Assembly (NCBI RefSeq): GCF_000017265.1
Contig: NC_011144.1
Span: forward strand, 3,450,001-3,514,000
Length of the DNA stretch: 64,000 nt
Source of the DNA: Phenylobacterium zucineum HLK1
GTDB taxonomy: Bacteria > Pseudomonadota > Alphaproteobacteria > Caulobacterales > Caulobacteraceae
Direction: 5' to 3'
The translations under genes and the position numbers were made by a program. The notes below the pieces were generated by a model. The model ran no database searches and had not been told where the DNA came from. It saw only the letters and a program-made list of their open reading frames with translations. This document shows positions 11,013 through 18,595 of this stretch, piece by piece; the stretch's first letter is position 1, and every line of letters begins with the position of its first letter.

Positions 11013-11434
11013 GCGTCCCGCAGCCTCGCCAGCGTCCGCGGGTCCTCCTCGCCGCCGAAGTACCTGGCCAGCGCCGCCGTGAAGCGGGGCTCGTCCGAAG
11101 CCTGCGCGAAGAGCGTCAGGCTGGAGCGGAGCTTGAGGTCGTCGGGCGCGCCGAAGACCTCGTGCGCGGAGCGGCCTTCGATGTCCAGGATGGCGTCCAC
11201 GCACGCGCGCAGCCTCGGCCCCAGCACCGGATGGGCCAGGTAGGCGCGGGCCTCGGACAGGCCCGAGATCGCGTACCGCTGGGCCATCGTGCTGGAGCCC
11301 AGCCCCGCCACCTGGGGGAAGACGAACCACATCCAGTGGCTACGCTTCTCTCCGGCGCGCAGCTCGGCCAGGGCCCGGTCGTAGGCGCCGGCCTGGGCCT
11401 GCACGAACCGCTCGAGGTCGAAGGGATCGTCCAT
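11009..11434 (-). CDS. DUF1810 family protein
   Basis: The 141-residue protein matches DUF1810: N-terminal DPFDLERFVQAQ, the hallmark SHWMWFVFPQ at about residues 32-41 and GLSEARAYLAHPVLGPRL near 60-77. Function is unknown; the family is small, cytoplasmic and widespread. ATG 11434 is chosen because the family starts just before DPFDLERF; the frame continues upstream only as a shadow of the next gene. It lies 28 nt downstream of the monooxygenase-like gene on the same strand and could be read with it. Confidence 0.85.
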   Translation of the reverse strand: MDDPFDLERFVQAQAGAYDRALAELRAGEKRSHWMWFVFPQVAGLGSSTMAQRYAISGLSEARAYLAHPVLGPRLRACVDAILDIEGRSAHEVFGAPDDLKLRSSLTLFAQASDEPRFTAALARYFGGEEDPRTLARLRDA

Positions 11435-11462
11435 AGCCCCATCATAACCCGATCGGCCGAGC

Positions 11463-11810
11463 TCAGTCGCCGTGCATGGCGCGGGAATCGGCCGGCGCCT
11501 GGGCGCGATCCCCTGGCCCGTAGTCCCGCACCATCTCGGCGACCCGCAGGCGGTAGGCCTGCAGGACCCCGCCGCGCCCCGCCGTCTGGGCCGCCCGGTG
11601 CGCGTCCAACTCTCGCCAGGCCCGCACCGCCGCCTCGTCCCGCCAGAACGAGAGCGACAGCAGCCGCTCCGGGGCGGCGAGGCTGCGGAAGCGCTCGATG
11701 GAGACGAAGCCGTCGACGCCCGCCAGCCGAGGCGCCAGCCCTGCGGCGAGGTCGAGATAGTCGCCCTCATGGCCATCCGCCGGCTCCACCTCGAAGATCA
11801 CCGCGATCAC
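11463..11810 (-). CDS. Antibiotic-biosynthesis-monooxygenase (ABM) domain protein
   Basis: The 115-residue protein is a single ABM/ferredoxin-fold domain: [20 protein letters not shown] at the N terminus, then [10 protein letters not shown] and [17 protein letters not shown]. Such proteins are cofactor-free oxygenases or stress proteins of the YgiN/LsrG group. GTG 11810 overlaps the stop of the NIPSNAP-like gene as GTGA, which settles the start and shows coupling. The pair is transcribed away from an ArsR-type regulator. The reaction cannot be read from sequence. Confidence 0.8.
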   Translation of the reverse strand: MIAVIFEVEPADGHEGDYLDLAAGLAPRLAGVDGFVSIERFRSLAAPERLLSLSFWRDEAAVRAWRELDAHRAAQTAGRGGVLQAYRLRVAEMVRDYGPGDRAQAPADSRAMHGD

Positions 11811-12115
11811 GGCTTCACCGGGGTCAGGAAGGTGCGGCGCTCGGACAGGATGAAGCGCTTCTCCTGCGCCAGGCGGAAGTTCGCCGCGCCCGCCGGGTCG
11901 CCCTTCAGGCGGGCGCGGTAGGCCTCGTAGGCGGCCAGGCTGTCGAACGAGATCAGCGCCAGCGCGACGTCGTTGGTCCCCTCGTGCGGCAGGAAGTAGC
12001 CGAGGAGCTCGCCGCCGCAGGCCGGGATGATCGAGAGCCAGTTGCGCGCATAGGCCTCGAAGGCCGTCCGCTGGAAGGGATCGATCACGTAGCGGATGCA
12101 GCAGGTCACGGTCAT
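11807..12115 (-). CDS. NIPSNAP-like dimeric alpha-beta barrel protein
   Basis: The 102-residue protein reads as a NIPSNAP/ABM-type ferredoxin-fold domain: [20 protein letters not shown], then the conserved stretches [17 protein letters not shown] and [18 protein letters not shown]. Such proteins often act as small oxygenases or carriers; activity is unknown. It is the first gene of a two- or three-gene unit facing a divergent ArsR regulator. Its promoter region contains a perfect long palindrome 47-84 nt upstream of its start, so it is probably repressed by that regulator. Confidence 0.82.
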   Translation of the reverse strand: MTVTCCIRYVIDPFQRTAFEAYARNWLSIIPACGGELLGYFLPHEGTNDVALALISFDSLAAYEAYRARLKGDPAGAANFRLAQEKRFILSERRTFLTPVKP

Positions 12116-12161
12116 GGGACGCTCCCGGGTTTGCGGTCGCCGCCGTCCTATCCCGCCCGCG

Positions 12162-12199
12162 CGCGTCGATGCTTCGGCCGCGACCGAAGCATCGACGCG
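12162..12199. promoter_or_regulatory. Perfect 16+16 bp palindrome, probable ArsR-family operator
   Basis: The arms 12162-12177 (CGCGTCGATGCTTCGG) and 12184-12199 are exact reverse complements with a 6 nt spacer (CCGCGA). The site lies midway in the 107 nt between divergent starts at 12115 (minus, NIPSNAP-like) and 12223 (plus, ArsR). Such symmetry over 38 nt is far more than chance would give. ArsR/SmtB dimers bind inverted repeats of this general form, so it likely autoregulates the regulator and represses the operon. A hairpin role in RNA is less likely because both genes start outside it. Confidence 0.75.
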
Positions 12200-12222
12200 T
12201 GGGACGCGCTAGGCTGGCAGGC

Positions 12223-12909
12223 ATGAAGGCCGGTCCCGACATCGTCCGCATCGCCGCGCTGCTGGGGGAGCCCGCCCGCGCCAACATGCTGATCGCCCTG
12301 ATGGGCGGGCAGGCCCTGACCGCGGGAGAGCTCGCACGCGAGGCCGGCGTCGCCGCTCAGACAGCCAGCGGCCATCTGCGGCGCCTCGAAGAGGGCGGGC
12401 TGCTGATCCGGCGGGTGCAAGGCCGCCACAACTACTTCGCCCTGGCCGGAACCGACGTGGCCGAGGCGCTGGAGCAGCTCATCGCCGTCGCCGACCGCGC
12501 CGGACACCGGCGCACCCGGCCCGGCCCCGCCGACCCCGCCCTGCGGCGGGCGAGGGTCTGCTACGACCACCTCGCCGGCGAACTGGGCGTGGCCATGCTG
12601 GACGGCCTCGTGGCCTCGGGACGGGTCGCCGAGACCGACGGCTCGCTGGTCCTGACCGAGACCGGCCGCGCCTTCGCCCGCGACTTCGGGATCACCCTGC
12701 CGGACGCGAGCCGCCGGCCGCTCTGCAAGGCCTGCCTCGACTGGAGCGAGCGGCGCAGCCATCTGGCCGGCGCGCTGGGAGCGGCCCTGCTGGCGCGGAT
12801 CTATGACCTGGGCTGGGCCCGGCGCGCGCCGGACGGGCGCGTGATCCGGTTCACCGCCCCCGGATTGGCAGCCTTCGAGAAGGCGTTCGCCAACCGTCCG
12901 GCCGCCTAG
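12223..12909 (+). CDS. ArsR-family winged-helix transcriptional regulator
   Basis: The 228-residue protein has an N-terminal ArsR winged helix (DIVRIAALLGEPARANMLIA; recognition helix region VAAQTASGHLRRLEEGGLL, about 42-60) and a C-terminal domain with LCKACLDWSERRSHLAGALG. The CxxC and the DWSERR motif mark a known ArsR subgroup with an extended C terminus; the cysteines could sense metal or redox state. ATG 12223 is chosen because the 18 upstream residues lie over the palindromic operator. It diverges from the NIPSNAP/ABM genes and is the obvious regulator for them. Confidence 0.85.
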   Translation: MKAGPDIVRIAALLGEPARANMLIALMGGQALTAGELAREAGVAAQTASGHLRRLEEGGLLIRRVQGRHNYFALAGTDVAEALEQLIAVADRAGHRRTRPGPADPALRRARVCYDHLAGELGVAMLDGLVASGRVAETDGSLVLTETGRAFARDFGITLPDASRRPLCKACLDWSERRSHLAGALGAALLARIYDLGWARRAPDGRVIRFTAPGLAAFEKAFANRPAA

Positions 12910-13094
12910 GGAAGTTAGACCTGGAATTCGGGCGAAAAATGTGCGATACAGCAGAAGTCGAATGTCGATTTCGGTTCGGTTGCTCTCCGCGCTTGTTCTT
13001 CGGATCGAGCCCGAGCCATCCAAGAACTTCTGCGAAAATTTGACGCCGCGCGCCAGTCTGACGCGCGACAACTCGTGCTTGAAAGATAAACACC
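12910..13094 (+). promoter_or_regulatory. Long leader region of the cold-shock gene
   Basis: This 185 nt gap is clearly richer in A/T than its surroundings and precedes a CspA-type gene. It contains a hairpin, arms CGCGCG at 13047-13052 and 13062-13067 with a 9 nt loop, 27 nt before the start codon. Long structured 5' leaders that change fold with temperature are known for cspA mRNAs; that this leader does so is inference. I find no clear -35/-10 pair. Confidence 0.4.
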
Positions 13095-13304
13095 ATGACC
13101 ATCGGAACCGTGAAGTGGTTCAACCCCGCCAAGGGGTTCGGCTTCATCCAGCCCGACAACGGCGGCCCGGACGTCTTCGTCCACATCTCGGCCGTGGAAC
13201 GCTCGACCCTCGGCTCGCTCAGCGAAGGCCAGAAGGTCGGCTTCGAACTGGAACGCGACCAGCGCAGCGGCAAGACGTCCGCCGGCCAGCTGCAAGCGGC
13301 CTAA
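13095..13304 (+). CDS. cspA: CspA-family cold-shock protein
   Basis: The 69-residue protein is a single cold-shock domain with the RNP1 motif KGFGFIQP (residues 13-20) and RNP2 VFVHIS (about 27-32), plus the conserved GTVKWFNP start. It should bind single-stranded RNA as a chaperone. The gene has a long AT-richer leader and heads a run of two small genes and an IF-1 paralogue, a combination suited to translation in the cold. The paralogue within the cspA family cannot be fixed, so the symbol is used in the family sense. Confidence 0.93.
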   Translation: MTIGTVKWFNPAKGFGFIQPDNGGPDVFVHISAVERSTLGSLSEGQKVGFELERDQRSGKTSAGQLQAA

Positions 13305-13358
13305 GGAACGGAGATGGCTTGGGGGCGGGTCCGCCGCCTCCAACGCCGTTGCGGACGC

Positions 13359-13577
13359 ATGACCCCCTCGACCATCGAACGCGCCTATCAGGTCGCCCGG
13401 TCCGGCCAGGCGGCTGACTTCGCCAGCCTGAAGCGGCTTCTGCAAGCCGAAGGCTGCCGGGCGGTCGACGCCCTGCTCTCGGCCCGCAGCCTCCGGGGAC
13501 ACCTGGAAGCCATCTGCGCCGCCGCCTCGAGCCAGGACGCCGCCCCACCCATCTCGAAAGGCCAAGGCCCCTCATGA
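13359..13577 (+). CDS. Small uncharacterised alphaproteobacterial protein
   Basis: The 72-residue protein (start MTPSTIERAYQVARSG) resembles a group of small proteins found in alphaproteobacteria with the pattern IERAYxxARSG, then KRLLQAEG and LRGHLEAIC. Function is not known. ATG 13359 is preferred to an in-frame ATG at 13314 because the conserved segment starts here. It lies 54 nt after cspA and overlaps the next gene as ATGA. Confidence 0.75.
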   Translation: MTPSTIERAYQVARSGQAADFASLKRLLQAEGCRAVDALLSARSLRGHLEAICAAASSQDAAPPISKGQGPS

Positions 13578-13936
13578 GCGACGCCATCGCCGGCTCCACC
13601 CTGTCGGACCGCCTCAAGCGGGCATCCGACGCCAAACAGGCGCTGCTCGCCAAGTTCCGGCCGCGCCCGACCGTCGTCGCTCCCCAGGCGCCCTCCCGCG
13701 CCGTGGCAAAGGCCGCCGAGCTGCGGCAGGTCCGCGAGGCGCGCGCCGCCGCCAAGGCCGCCCGCGTCCAGGCCGCCGCCGACGCGATCGAAGCGGCCCG
13801 GCTGAGCGCCGCCACGGACGCCGCCACCGCCCTCGACGCCAAGCGCAGCGAGCGCAAGGAACGCAAGGCCCTCACCAAGGCCGAAGCCAAGGCCAAGCGG
13901 GACGCACGCTATGCGGCTCGCAAGGCCCGCCAATAA
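13574..13936 (+). CDS. Small basic Ala/Lys/Arg-rich protein (DUF6481-like)
   Basis: The 120-residue protein is highly charged and helical, with LSDRLKRASDAKQALLAKFR near the N terminus and a Lys/Arg-rich C terminus (ERKALTKAEAKAKRDARYAA). It resembles the DUF6481 group, which often lies beside cold-shock genes. The basic tail suggests nucleic-acid or ribosome binding, which is inference. It is coupled to the gene before it (ATGA overlap) and followed 33 nt later by the IF-1 gene. Confidence 0.7.
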   Translation: MSDAIAGSTLSDRLKRASDAKQALLAKFRPRPTVVAPQAPSRAVAKAAELRQVREARAAAKAARVQAAADAIEAARLSAATDAATALDAKRSERKERKALTKAEAKAKRDARYAARKARQ

Positions 13937-13969
13937 CGCGCACGATCGCGCGACTGGAAAGGAATCCAC

Positions 13970-14239
13970 ATGGCGAAGGAAGACCTCGTCGAATTCGACG
14001 GCCAGATCACCGAACTGCTGCCGGAAGGCCGCTTCCGCGTGCGGCTCGAAAACGATCACGAAATCCTGGCCTACACGGCCGGCAAGATGAAGAAGAACCG
14101 GATCCGGTCGATGGTCGGCGACCGGGTGACCGTCGAGATGACGCCCTACGACATGGATCGCGGCCGCATCACCTATCGCCACAAGCCCGAGGGCGCGCGC
14201 CCCGCCGGCGCGGGGCGTCCCCAGTTCCGCCGCCGCTGA
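13970..14239 (+). CDS. infA: Translation initiation factor IF-1, long paralogue
   Basis: The 89-residue protein is a single S1/OB-fold domain with the IF-1 hallmarks [20 protein letters not shown] and [18 protein letters not shown]-1 binds the ribosomal A site during initiation. Standard IF-1 is about 72 residues; here a 17-residue Pro/Gly/Arg-rich tail follows RITYRHK. Several core residues also differ from the usual alphaproteobacterial form, so this is probably a second copy. The ribosome site AAAGGA lies 6 nt upstream. A GC-rich hairpin follows the gene. Confidence 0.88.
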   Translation: MAKEDLVEFDGQITELLPEGRFRVRLENDHEILAYTAGKMKKNRIRSMVGDRVTVEMTPYDMDRGRITYRHKPEGARPAGAGRPQFRRR

Positions 14240-14286
14240 CGGCGCGAGCCGGTCGGCCCCTGCGGACGTCCGGCGCAAAGGAAAGA

Positions 14287-14314
14287 CCCCCGGTCCGTGA
14301 CGGCGGACCGGGGG
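14287..14314 (+). terminator. Strong GC hairpin after infA, terminator-like
   Basis: Arms 14287-14297 (CCCCCGGTCCG) and 14304-14314 are perfect 11 bp reverse complements around a 6 nt loop. It lies 48 nt after the infA stop. No T-run follows, so it may act as a weak or Rho-assisted terminator or protect the 3' end of the mRNA. A second small hairpin (8 bp, 14333-14349) follows. Confidence 0.55.
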
Positions 14315-14459
14315 CCTGATGGCTGCAGCGGGGCCTCGCCAGGCGAGGCGTCGGGAGGTGTGTCGGGGGGCGTCTCACGCCGCTGCGGCTGAGAGAATGC
14401 CGATCCCGGAAACAGGTTCCCGCAGCCCCGAGGGGTCGGACGCGACGAGCCGGAAGGTG

Positions 14460-14518
14460 GATTCCCTCTCCCCTTGTGGGAAGGTGGCCGGCGAAGCAGG
14501 CCGGACGGGGGAGTGTCC
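14460..14518. repeat. Dispersed intergenic repeat (CTCTCCCC...GGCGAAGC... type)
   Basis: The stretch begins TTCCCTCTCCCCTTGTGGG and runs through GGCCGGCGAAGCAGGCCGG to GGGGGAG. This pattern, a C-rich arm, a GGCGAAGC core and a G-rich arm, is familiar as an intergenic palindromic repeat in Caulobacterales and other high-GC Proteobacteria. A related degenerate copy is at 27321-27360. Recognition is from memory of the pattern; copies elsewhere in this genome cannot be checked here. Confidence 0.5.
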
Positions 14519-14522
14519 AGAG

Positions 14523-16019
14523 ATGATCGGCGATGTCCTCGCGCGTGCGGCCGGCTTGGCGATACCGATCGTCGCCGCGCTCCTCATCGCCTCGCCGGCT
14601 TCGGCGCAGGACCTGACGCTCAGCGGCGTGATGACCCATGCGGACCTGGCGACCTATCGCGAGGTTCCGTTCCGCGTGCCGGCAGGGGTGACGGCGCTCA
14701 CCGTGGAGTTCGACTACCAGGGCCGCGAGGAGCGCTCGGTCATCGACCTGGGCGTCCGCGACCCAGCCCGCTTCCGCGGCTGGAGCGGAGGGAACAAGGC
14801 GCGCTTCACCGTGGCCGAGACCTGGGCCACGCCGTCCTACCTGCCGGGCCCGATCCCGGCCGGGGAATGGAAGCTGATCCTGGGCGTGCCGGCGATCCGC
14901 AAGGCCTCGAAGGCCCCGTACACCGCCAGGATCTGGTTCGAGCGCCGGCCCTCGGACTTCAAGGGTTTCGCGGCCGCGCCGCTGAAGACCGGCCCCGGCT
15001 GGTACCGCGGCGACCTGCACCTGCATTCGGGCCACTCCGACGGCTCGTGCGCCGCCCAGAGCGGGGCGCGGGTCCCCTGCCCGCTGTTCAGGACCACCGA
15101 GGCGGCGGCGGCGCGGGGCCTCGATTTTATCGCGGTCACCGAGCACAACACCACGTCTCACCATCAGGCGCTCGCCGAGCTTCAGCCCTACTACGACCGG
15201 ATGCTGCTGATCCCCGGCCGGGAGATCACCACCTTCCAGGGGCACGCCAACGTCTTCGGAACGACGGCGCCGCTGGACTTCCAGCTCGGCGGGCCGCGCG
15301 CCCCCGAGCTCGGGACGATCCTGAGCCAGCTCGAGGCCGCCGGCGGCGTCATCTCGGTGAACCATCCCGGCCTGCCGTCCGGCGAGGCCTGCATGGGCTG
15401 CGGCTGGACCGCCCAGACCGATTGGACGGGGGTCGCCGCGGTCGAGGCGGTCAACGGCGGCTCGCTGCGCTTCGGGCCCGAGGGGCCGGGGACCGGAATC
15501 CCGTTCTGGGAGGCGCGGCTGAACGCCGGCTTCCGCCTCACCGCCGTCGGCGGGTCCGACAACCACGACGGCGCCATGCCGCTCTCCGCGATCCAGTCGG
15601 TGGGCTCCCCGACGACCGTCGTCCACGCGCAGGGCCTGTCGCAGCCGGCGATCCTCGCGGGCCTTCGCGCGGGCCGGGCGTTCGTGGACGTCGAGGGCTC
15701 GCGGGATCGGCTGCTGGACGTCGTCGCCCGGACCGTGGGACAGGCGGCGCACATGGGCGGCGTGCTGAAGGTCCGCCCCGGCCAGACGGTGCGGCTGCAG
15801 GTGGCCACGGCCGGCGTGGCCGGGGGGCGCGTGACCTTCGCGGGACCGGCCGCCTCGGGCGTGCGGGCGGACGCGGCGCCGCTGGCCGCTGGCGAGACCC
15901 GCACCTTCCAAGTGGAGGCCGACGGCGCGCGCGGCTGGCTGCGCGCCGATGTCCGCGGCCCCGACGGCAAGCTCTGGCTGCTCGGCAATCCGATCTATCT
16001 GGAGCCCGCCGCCCCCTGA
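14523..16019 (+). CDS. Secreted CehA/McbA-type PHP-fold metallohydrolase
   Basis: The 498-residue protein has a Sec signal peptide (hydrophobic about 8-28, cleavage near SAQ), an N-terminal beta-rich domain and a PHP domain with metal-site motifs DLHLHSGHSDG (about 163), AVTEHNTTSHH, PGREITTFQGHANVFG, SVNHPG and GGSDNHDG. The CehA/McbA group hydrolyses phosphate or carbamate esters in the periplasm; the real substrate is unknown. ATG 14523 follows GGGGGAG with 9 nt spacing. It lies 18 nt before a flavoprotein gene on the same strand. Confidence 0.85.
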   Translation: MIGDVLARAAGLAIPIVAALLIASPASAQDLTLSGVMTHADLATYREVPFRVPAGVTALTVEFDYQGREERSVIDLGVRDPARFRGWSGGNKARFTVAETWATPSYLPGPIPAGEWKLILGVPAIRKASKAPYTARIWFERRPSDFKGFAAAPLKTGPGWYRGDLHLHSGHSDGSCAAQSGARVPCPLFRTTEAAAARGLDFIAVTEHNTTSHHQALAELQPYYDRMLLIPGREITTFQGHANVFGTTAPLDFQLGGPRAPELGTILSQLEAAGGVISVNHPGLPSGEACMGCGWTAQTDWTGVAAVEAVNGGSLRFGPEGPGTGIPFWEARLNAGFRLTAVGGSDNHDGAMPLSAIQSVGSPTTVVHAQGLSQPAILAGLRAGRAFVDVEGSRDRLLDVVARTVGQAAHMGGVLKVRPGQTVRLQVATAGVAGGRVTFAGPAASGVRADAAPLAAGETRTFQVEADGARGWLRADVRGPDGKLWLLGNPIYLEPAAP

Positions 16020-16037
16020 GCGCGTTGCAGCGGGGCC

Positions 16038-16940
16038 ATGGGTGACCGAATCCTCGATTGCGTCGTGATCGGCGCAGGCCCGGCGGGGCTGACCGCCGCC
16101 ATCTATCTGGCGCGCTTCAAGCGCGACTTTGTGGTGATCGAGTCCGGCGCCAGCCGGGCGGCGTGGATCCCGCGCAGCCACAACCATCCGGGGTTCCCGG
16201 ACGGGGTCCGGGGGAAGACCCTGCTGGCCCGCATGCGCCGCCAGGCCGAGAGGTACGGCGCCGAGATCCGGCGCGGCCGGGTCGAGACGCTGAGCCCGCT
16301 GGCGTCCGGCTTCAAGGTGGAAACCGAGGCCGGCGCGCTGCGCGCGCGGACCGTCATCCTGGCCACCGGCGTGATCGACAACGCCCCCGACATTCCCGGC
16401 CTGGAGCACGGCGTCGAGAAGGGGCTCGTCCGCATCTGCCCCATCTGCGACGGCTACGAGGTGACCGGCTGCCGGGTCGGCGTGATCGGCCGAGACGACC
16501 ACTGCGCGAACGAGGCGATCTTCCTGCGCACCTGGTCCGACGACGTGACCCACGTCCACGTGGGCGCCGAGCCCCTGCCGCCAGAGACGCTGGCGCGGCT
16601 GAAGACGGCCGGCGTGCAGGTCATCGACAGCGCCATCCAGGGCGTGAAGATCGGCAAGCGGAAGGTGGCCGCGTTCGACTTCGGCGCGGACGAGCCCCGG
16701 ACCTTCGACGTGGTCTATTCGGCCCTCGGGGTCACCCCCCGGGCGCAGCTCGCGGTGCAGGCCGGCGCCAGGCTGGACGAGAGCGGCCGGCTGGTCGTCA
16801 GCGACCACCAGGAGACCTCGGTCCCGGGGCTCTACGCGGCCGGCGACGTGGTGCGGGGCCTCAATCAGATCTCCACCGCCGAGGGCGAAGGGGCGATCGC
16901 CGCCACAGACGTGCACAACCGGCTGCGGCGCGCCGGCTAG
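16038..16940 (+). CDS. Thioredoxin-reductase-like FAD/NAD(P)H oxidoreductase
   Basis: The 300-residue protein has an N-terminal FAD motif [12 protein letters not shown] (10-21), a redox-active pair CPIC (Cys 134 and 137), a second nucleotide site near [13 protein letters not shown] and the C-terminal FAD motif GLYAAGDV. This is the low-molecular-weight thioredoxin reductase architecture. Compared with TrxB, the NADPH site is degenerate (RDDH where GGGxxA is usual), so it may reduce another dithiol partner or use another donor. It converges on the Lrp gene with a 4 nt overlap. Confidence 0.85.
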   Translation: MGDRILDCVVIGAGPAGLTAAIYLARFKRDFVVIESGASRAAWIPRSHNHPGFPDGVRGKTLLARMRRQAERYGAEIRRGRVETLSPLASGFKVETEAGALRARTVILATGVIDNAPDIPGLEHGVEKGLVRICPICDGYEVTGCRVGVIGRDDHCANEAIFLRTWSDDVTHVHVGAEPLPPETLARLKTAGVQVIDSAIQGVKIGKRKVAAFDFGADEPRTFDVVYSALGVTPRAQLAVQAGARLDESGRLVVSDHQETSVPGLYAAGDVVRGLNQISTAEGEGAIAATDVHNRLRRAG

Positions 16941-17362
16941 CGGTCGAACTTGGTGGAGAGGACCAGGGACGTGTTGGTGCGCTCGACGCCGCGCACCGCT
17001 CCGATCTCGTCGATGATCGCGTCCATCTCGGCGACGCCGGCGGCCTCGACCGTGGCGATCATGTCGAAGGGGCCGCTGACCGACTGGAGCCGGCGCACGC
17101 CAGGCATCCGCTTCAGGGCGGCGGTGACGGCGGCGGCCTGCTTGGGCTCGACGGTCAGCATGACGAAGGCGTGGACGCGGGCCTCGGCATAGGTCGGCGA
17201 CAGCTTCACCGAATATCCGGCGATCGTCCCGCTGCGCTCGAGGCGCGCGAGCCGGCTCTGCACCGTGGTCCGCGACAGCCCCAGCGCCCGGGCCAGCTCG
17301 GCGACGGGCGCCCGGGCGTTCTCGCGCAGCCTGGCCAGCAGGTGCTCGTCAAGGTCATCCAT
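16937..17362 (-). CDS. Lrp/AsnC-family transcriptional regulator
   Basis: The 141-residue protein has an N-terminal HTH ([20 protein letters not shown]; recognition helix [15 protein letters not shown]) and a C-terminal RAM ligand-binding domain ([11 protein letters not shown] to RTNTSLVLS). It diverges, over a 120 nt gap, from a lysine-dehydrogenase-like gene and an aldehyde dehydrogenase, so it is probably a local regulator responding to lysine or a related amino acid. Start ATG 17362 gives the standard family N terminus. Confidence 0.9.
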   Translation of the reverse strand: MDDLDEHLLARLRENARAPVAELARALGLSRTTVQSRLARLERSGTIAGYSVKLSPTYAEARVHAFVMLTVEPKQAAAVTAALKRMPGVRRLQSVSGPFDMIATVEAAGVAEMDAIIDEIGAVRGVERTNTSLVLSTKFDR

Positions 17363-17482
17363 CGGCGCTTTGTCCAGCAGTCTCGGCGATCCGCCCAGAA
17401 TATCCGAACGAAACGCCGATGCGCCAGTTGAATGCGGCGCCGCTTCCACCGAATCTCGTTCTTTAAGCAGGGAGTGAAGCAC

Positions 17483-18592
17483 ATGCGGAAAGTCGCCGTC
17501 ATCGGGGCAGGCAAGATCGGATCGACCGTCGTCGATCTGCTGGTCGGCTCGGGCAGCTACGAGGTGCTGGTCGTCGACCAGGCCGCCGCCGCGCTGAAGC
17601 CGATGGAGGGCCGCCACCGGGTGGAGACCGCCGCCATGGCGATCGACGATCCCGAGGCCGTGGCCGCGCGCCTGAAGGGCTGCTTCGCGGTCGTGAACTG
17701 CGCGCCCTACCAGCTGACCACCGCCGTCGCCCGGGCCGCCAAGGCCGCCGGCGCCCACTACCTGGACCTGACCGAGGACGTGGCTTCCAGCCGCGTGGTC
17801 CGCGAACTCGCCGCGGACAGCGACACCGCCTTCATCCCGCAGTGCGGCCTGGCGCCCGGCTTCATCACCATCGCCGCCTGGGACCTCGCCAAGCACTTCG
17901 ACGAGCTGCACGACGTGCGCCTGCGTGTCGGCGCCCTGCCCCGCTACCCCTCCAACGCCCTGAACTACAACCTCACCTGGTCCACGGACGGGGTGATCAA
18001 CGAGTACTGCGAGCCGTGCGAGGCGATCGTGAACGGCAAGCTGCGCGAGACCCCAGCGCTGGAGGAGCGCGAGGAGTTCGCCCTCGACGGGGTGACCTAC
18101 GAGGCGTTCAACACCTCGGGCGGGCTCGGCACCCTGTGCCACACGCTCGACGGCAAGGTGCGCAACCTCAACTACAAGACCATCCGCTATCCCGGGCACG
18201 CCCAGATCATGAAGGCGCTGCTCAACGACCTGAACCTGCGCAACCGGCGCGAGGTGCTGAAGGACATCCTGGAGAACGCTGTCCCCGCGACCATGCAGGA
18301 CGTGGTCATCGTCTTCGTCACCGTCTCGGGGATGAAGGGCGGCCGGCTGATGCAGGAGACCTACGTCAACAAGGTCTACGCCCAGGAGATCGGCGGGGAG
18401 GTGAAGAGCGCCATCCAGATCACCACCGCCGGCTCGGTCTGCGCCGTGCTGGACATGCTGGCCGACGGCAAGCTGCCGCAGACCGGCTTCATCCGGCAGG
18501 AAGACATCGGGCTTTCCGACTTCCTCGCCAACCGCTTCGGCCGCTATTACGCGCCTGAAGACGAGACCGCCCTCAAGGCCGCTGCGGAGTAG
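17483..18592 (+). CDS. Saccharopine dehydrogenase-family enzyme (lysine 6-dehydrogenase or saccharopine dehydrogenase)
   Basis: The 369-residue protein has an N-terminal Rossmann motif VAVIGAGKIGS (4-14) and the saccharopine dehydrogenase C-terminal region, with QCGLAPGFITIAAWDL typical of the family. Members oxidise saccharopine to glutamate plus aminoadipate semialdehyde, or deaminate lysine directly at carbon 6. The length is close to bacterial lysine 6-dehydrogenases. The next gene, 3 nt on, is an aldehyde dehydrogenase fit to oxidise that semialdehyde, supporting a lysine-breakdown role. No lysine-ketoglutarate reductase gene is nearby. The ribosome site AGGGAG is 9 nt before ATG 17483. 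Confidence 0.85.
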   Translation: MRKVAVIGAGKIGSTVVDLLVGSGSYEVLVVDQAAAALKPMEGRHRVETAAMAIDDPEAVAARLKGCFAVVNCAPYQLTTAVARAAKAAGAHYLDLTEDVASSRVVRELAADSDTAFIPQCGLAPGFITIAAWDLAKHFDELHDVRLRVGALPRYPSNALNYNLTWSTDGVINEYCEPCEAIVNGKLRETPALEEREEFALDGVTYEAFNTSGGLGTLCHTLDGKVRNLNYKTIRYPGHAQIMKALLNDLNLRNRREVLKDILENAVPATMQDVVIVFVTVSGMKGGRLMQETYVNKVYAQEIGGEVKSAIQITTAGSVCAVLDMLADGKLPQTGFIRQEDIGLSDFLANRFGRYYAPEDETALKAAAE

Positions 18593-18595
18593 GAC

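Noticed and set aside
13021..13080. Possible small RNA or riboswitch in the cspA leader
   Set aside because: One short hairpin is visible but no known riboswitch core; kept only as a leader region.
14169..16916. Minus-strand open frame of 915 codons
   Set aside because: It runs opposite the PHP hydrolase and the flavoprotein, both with full sets of catalytic motifs; its own sequence is low-complexity shadow.
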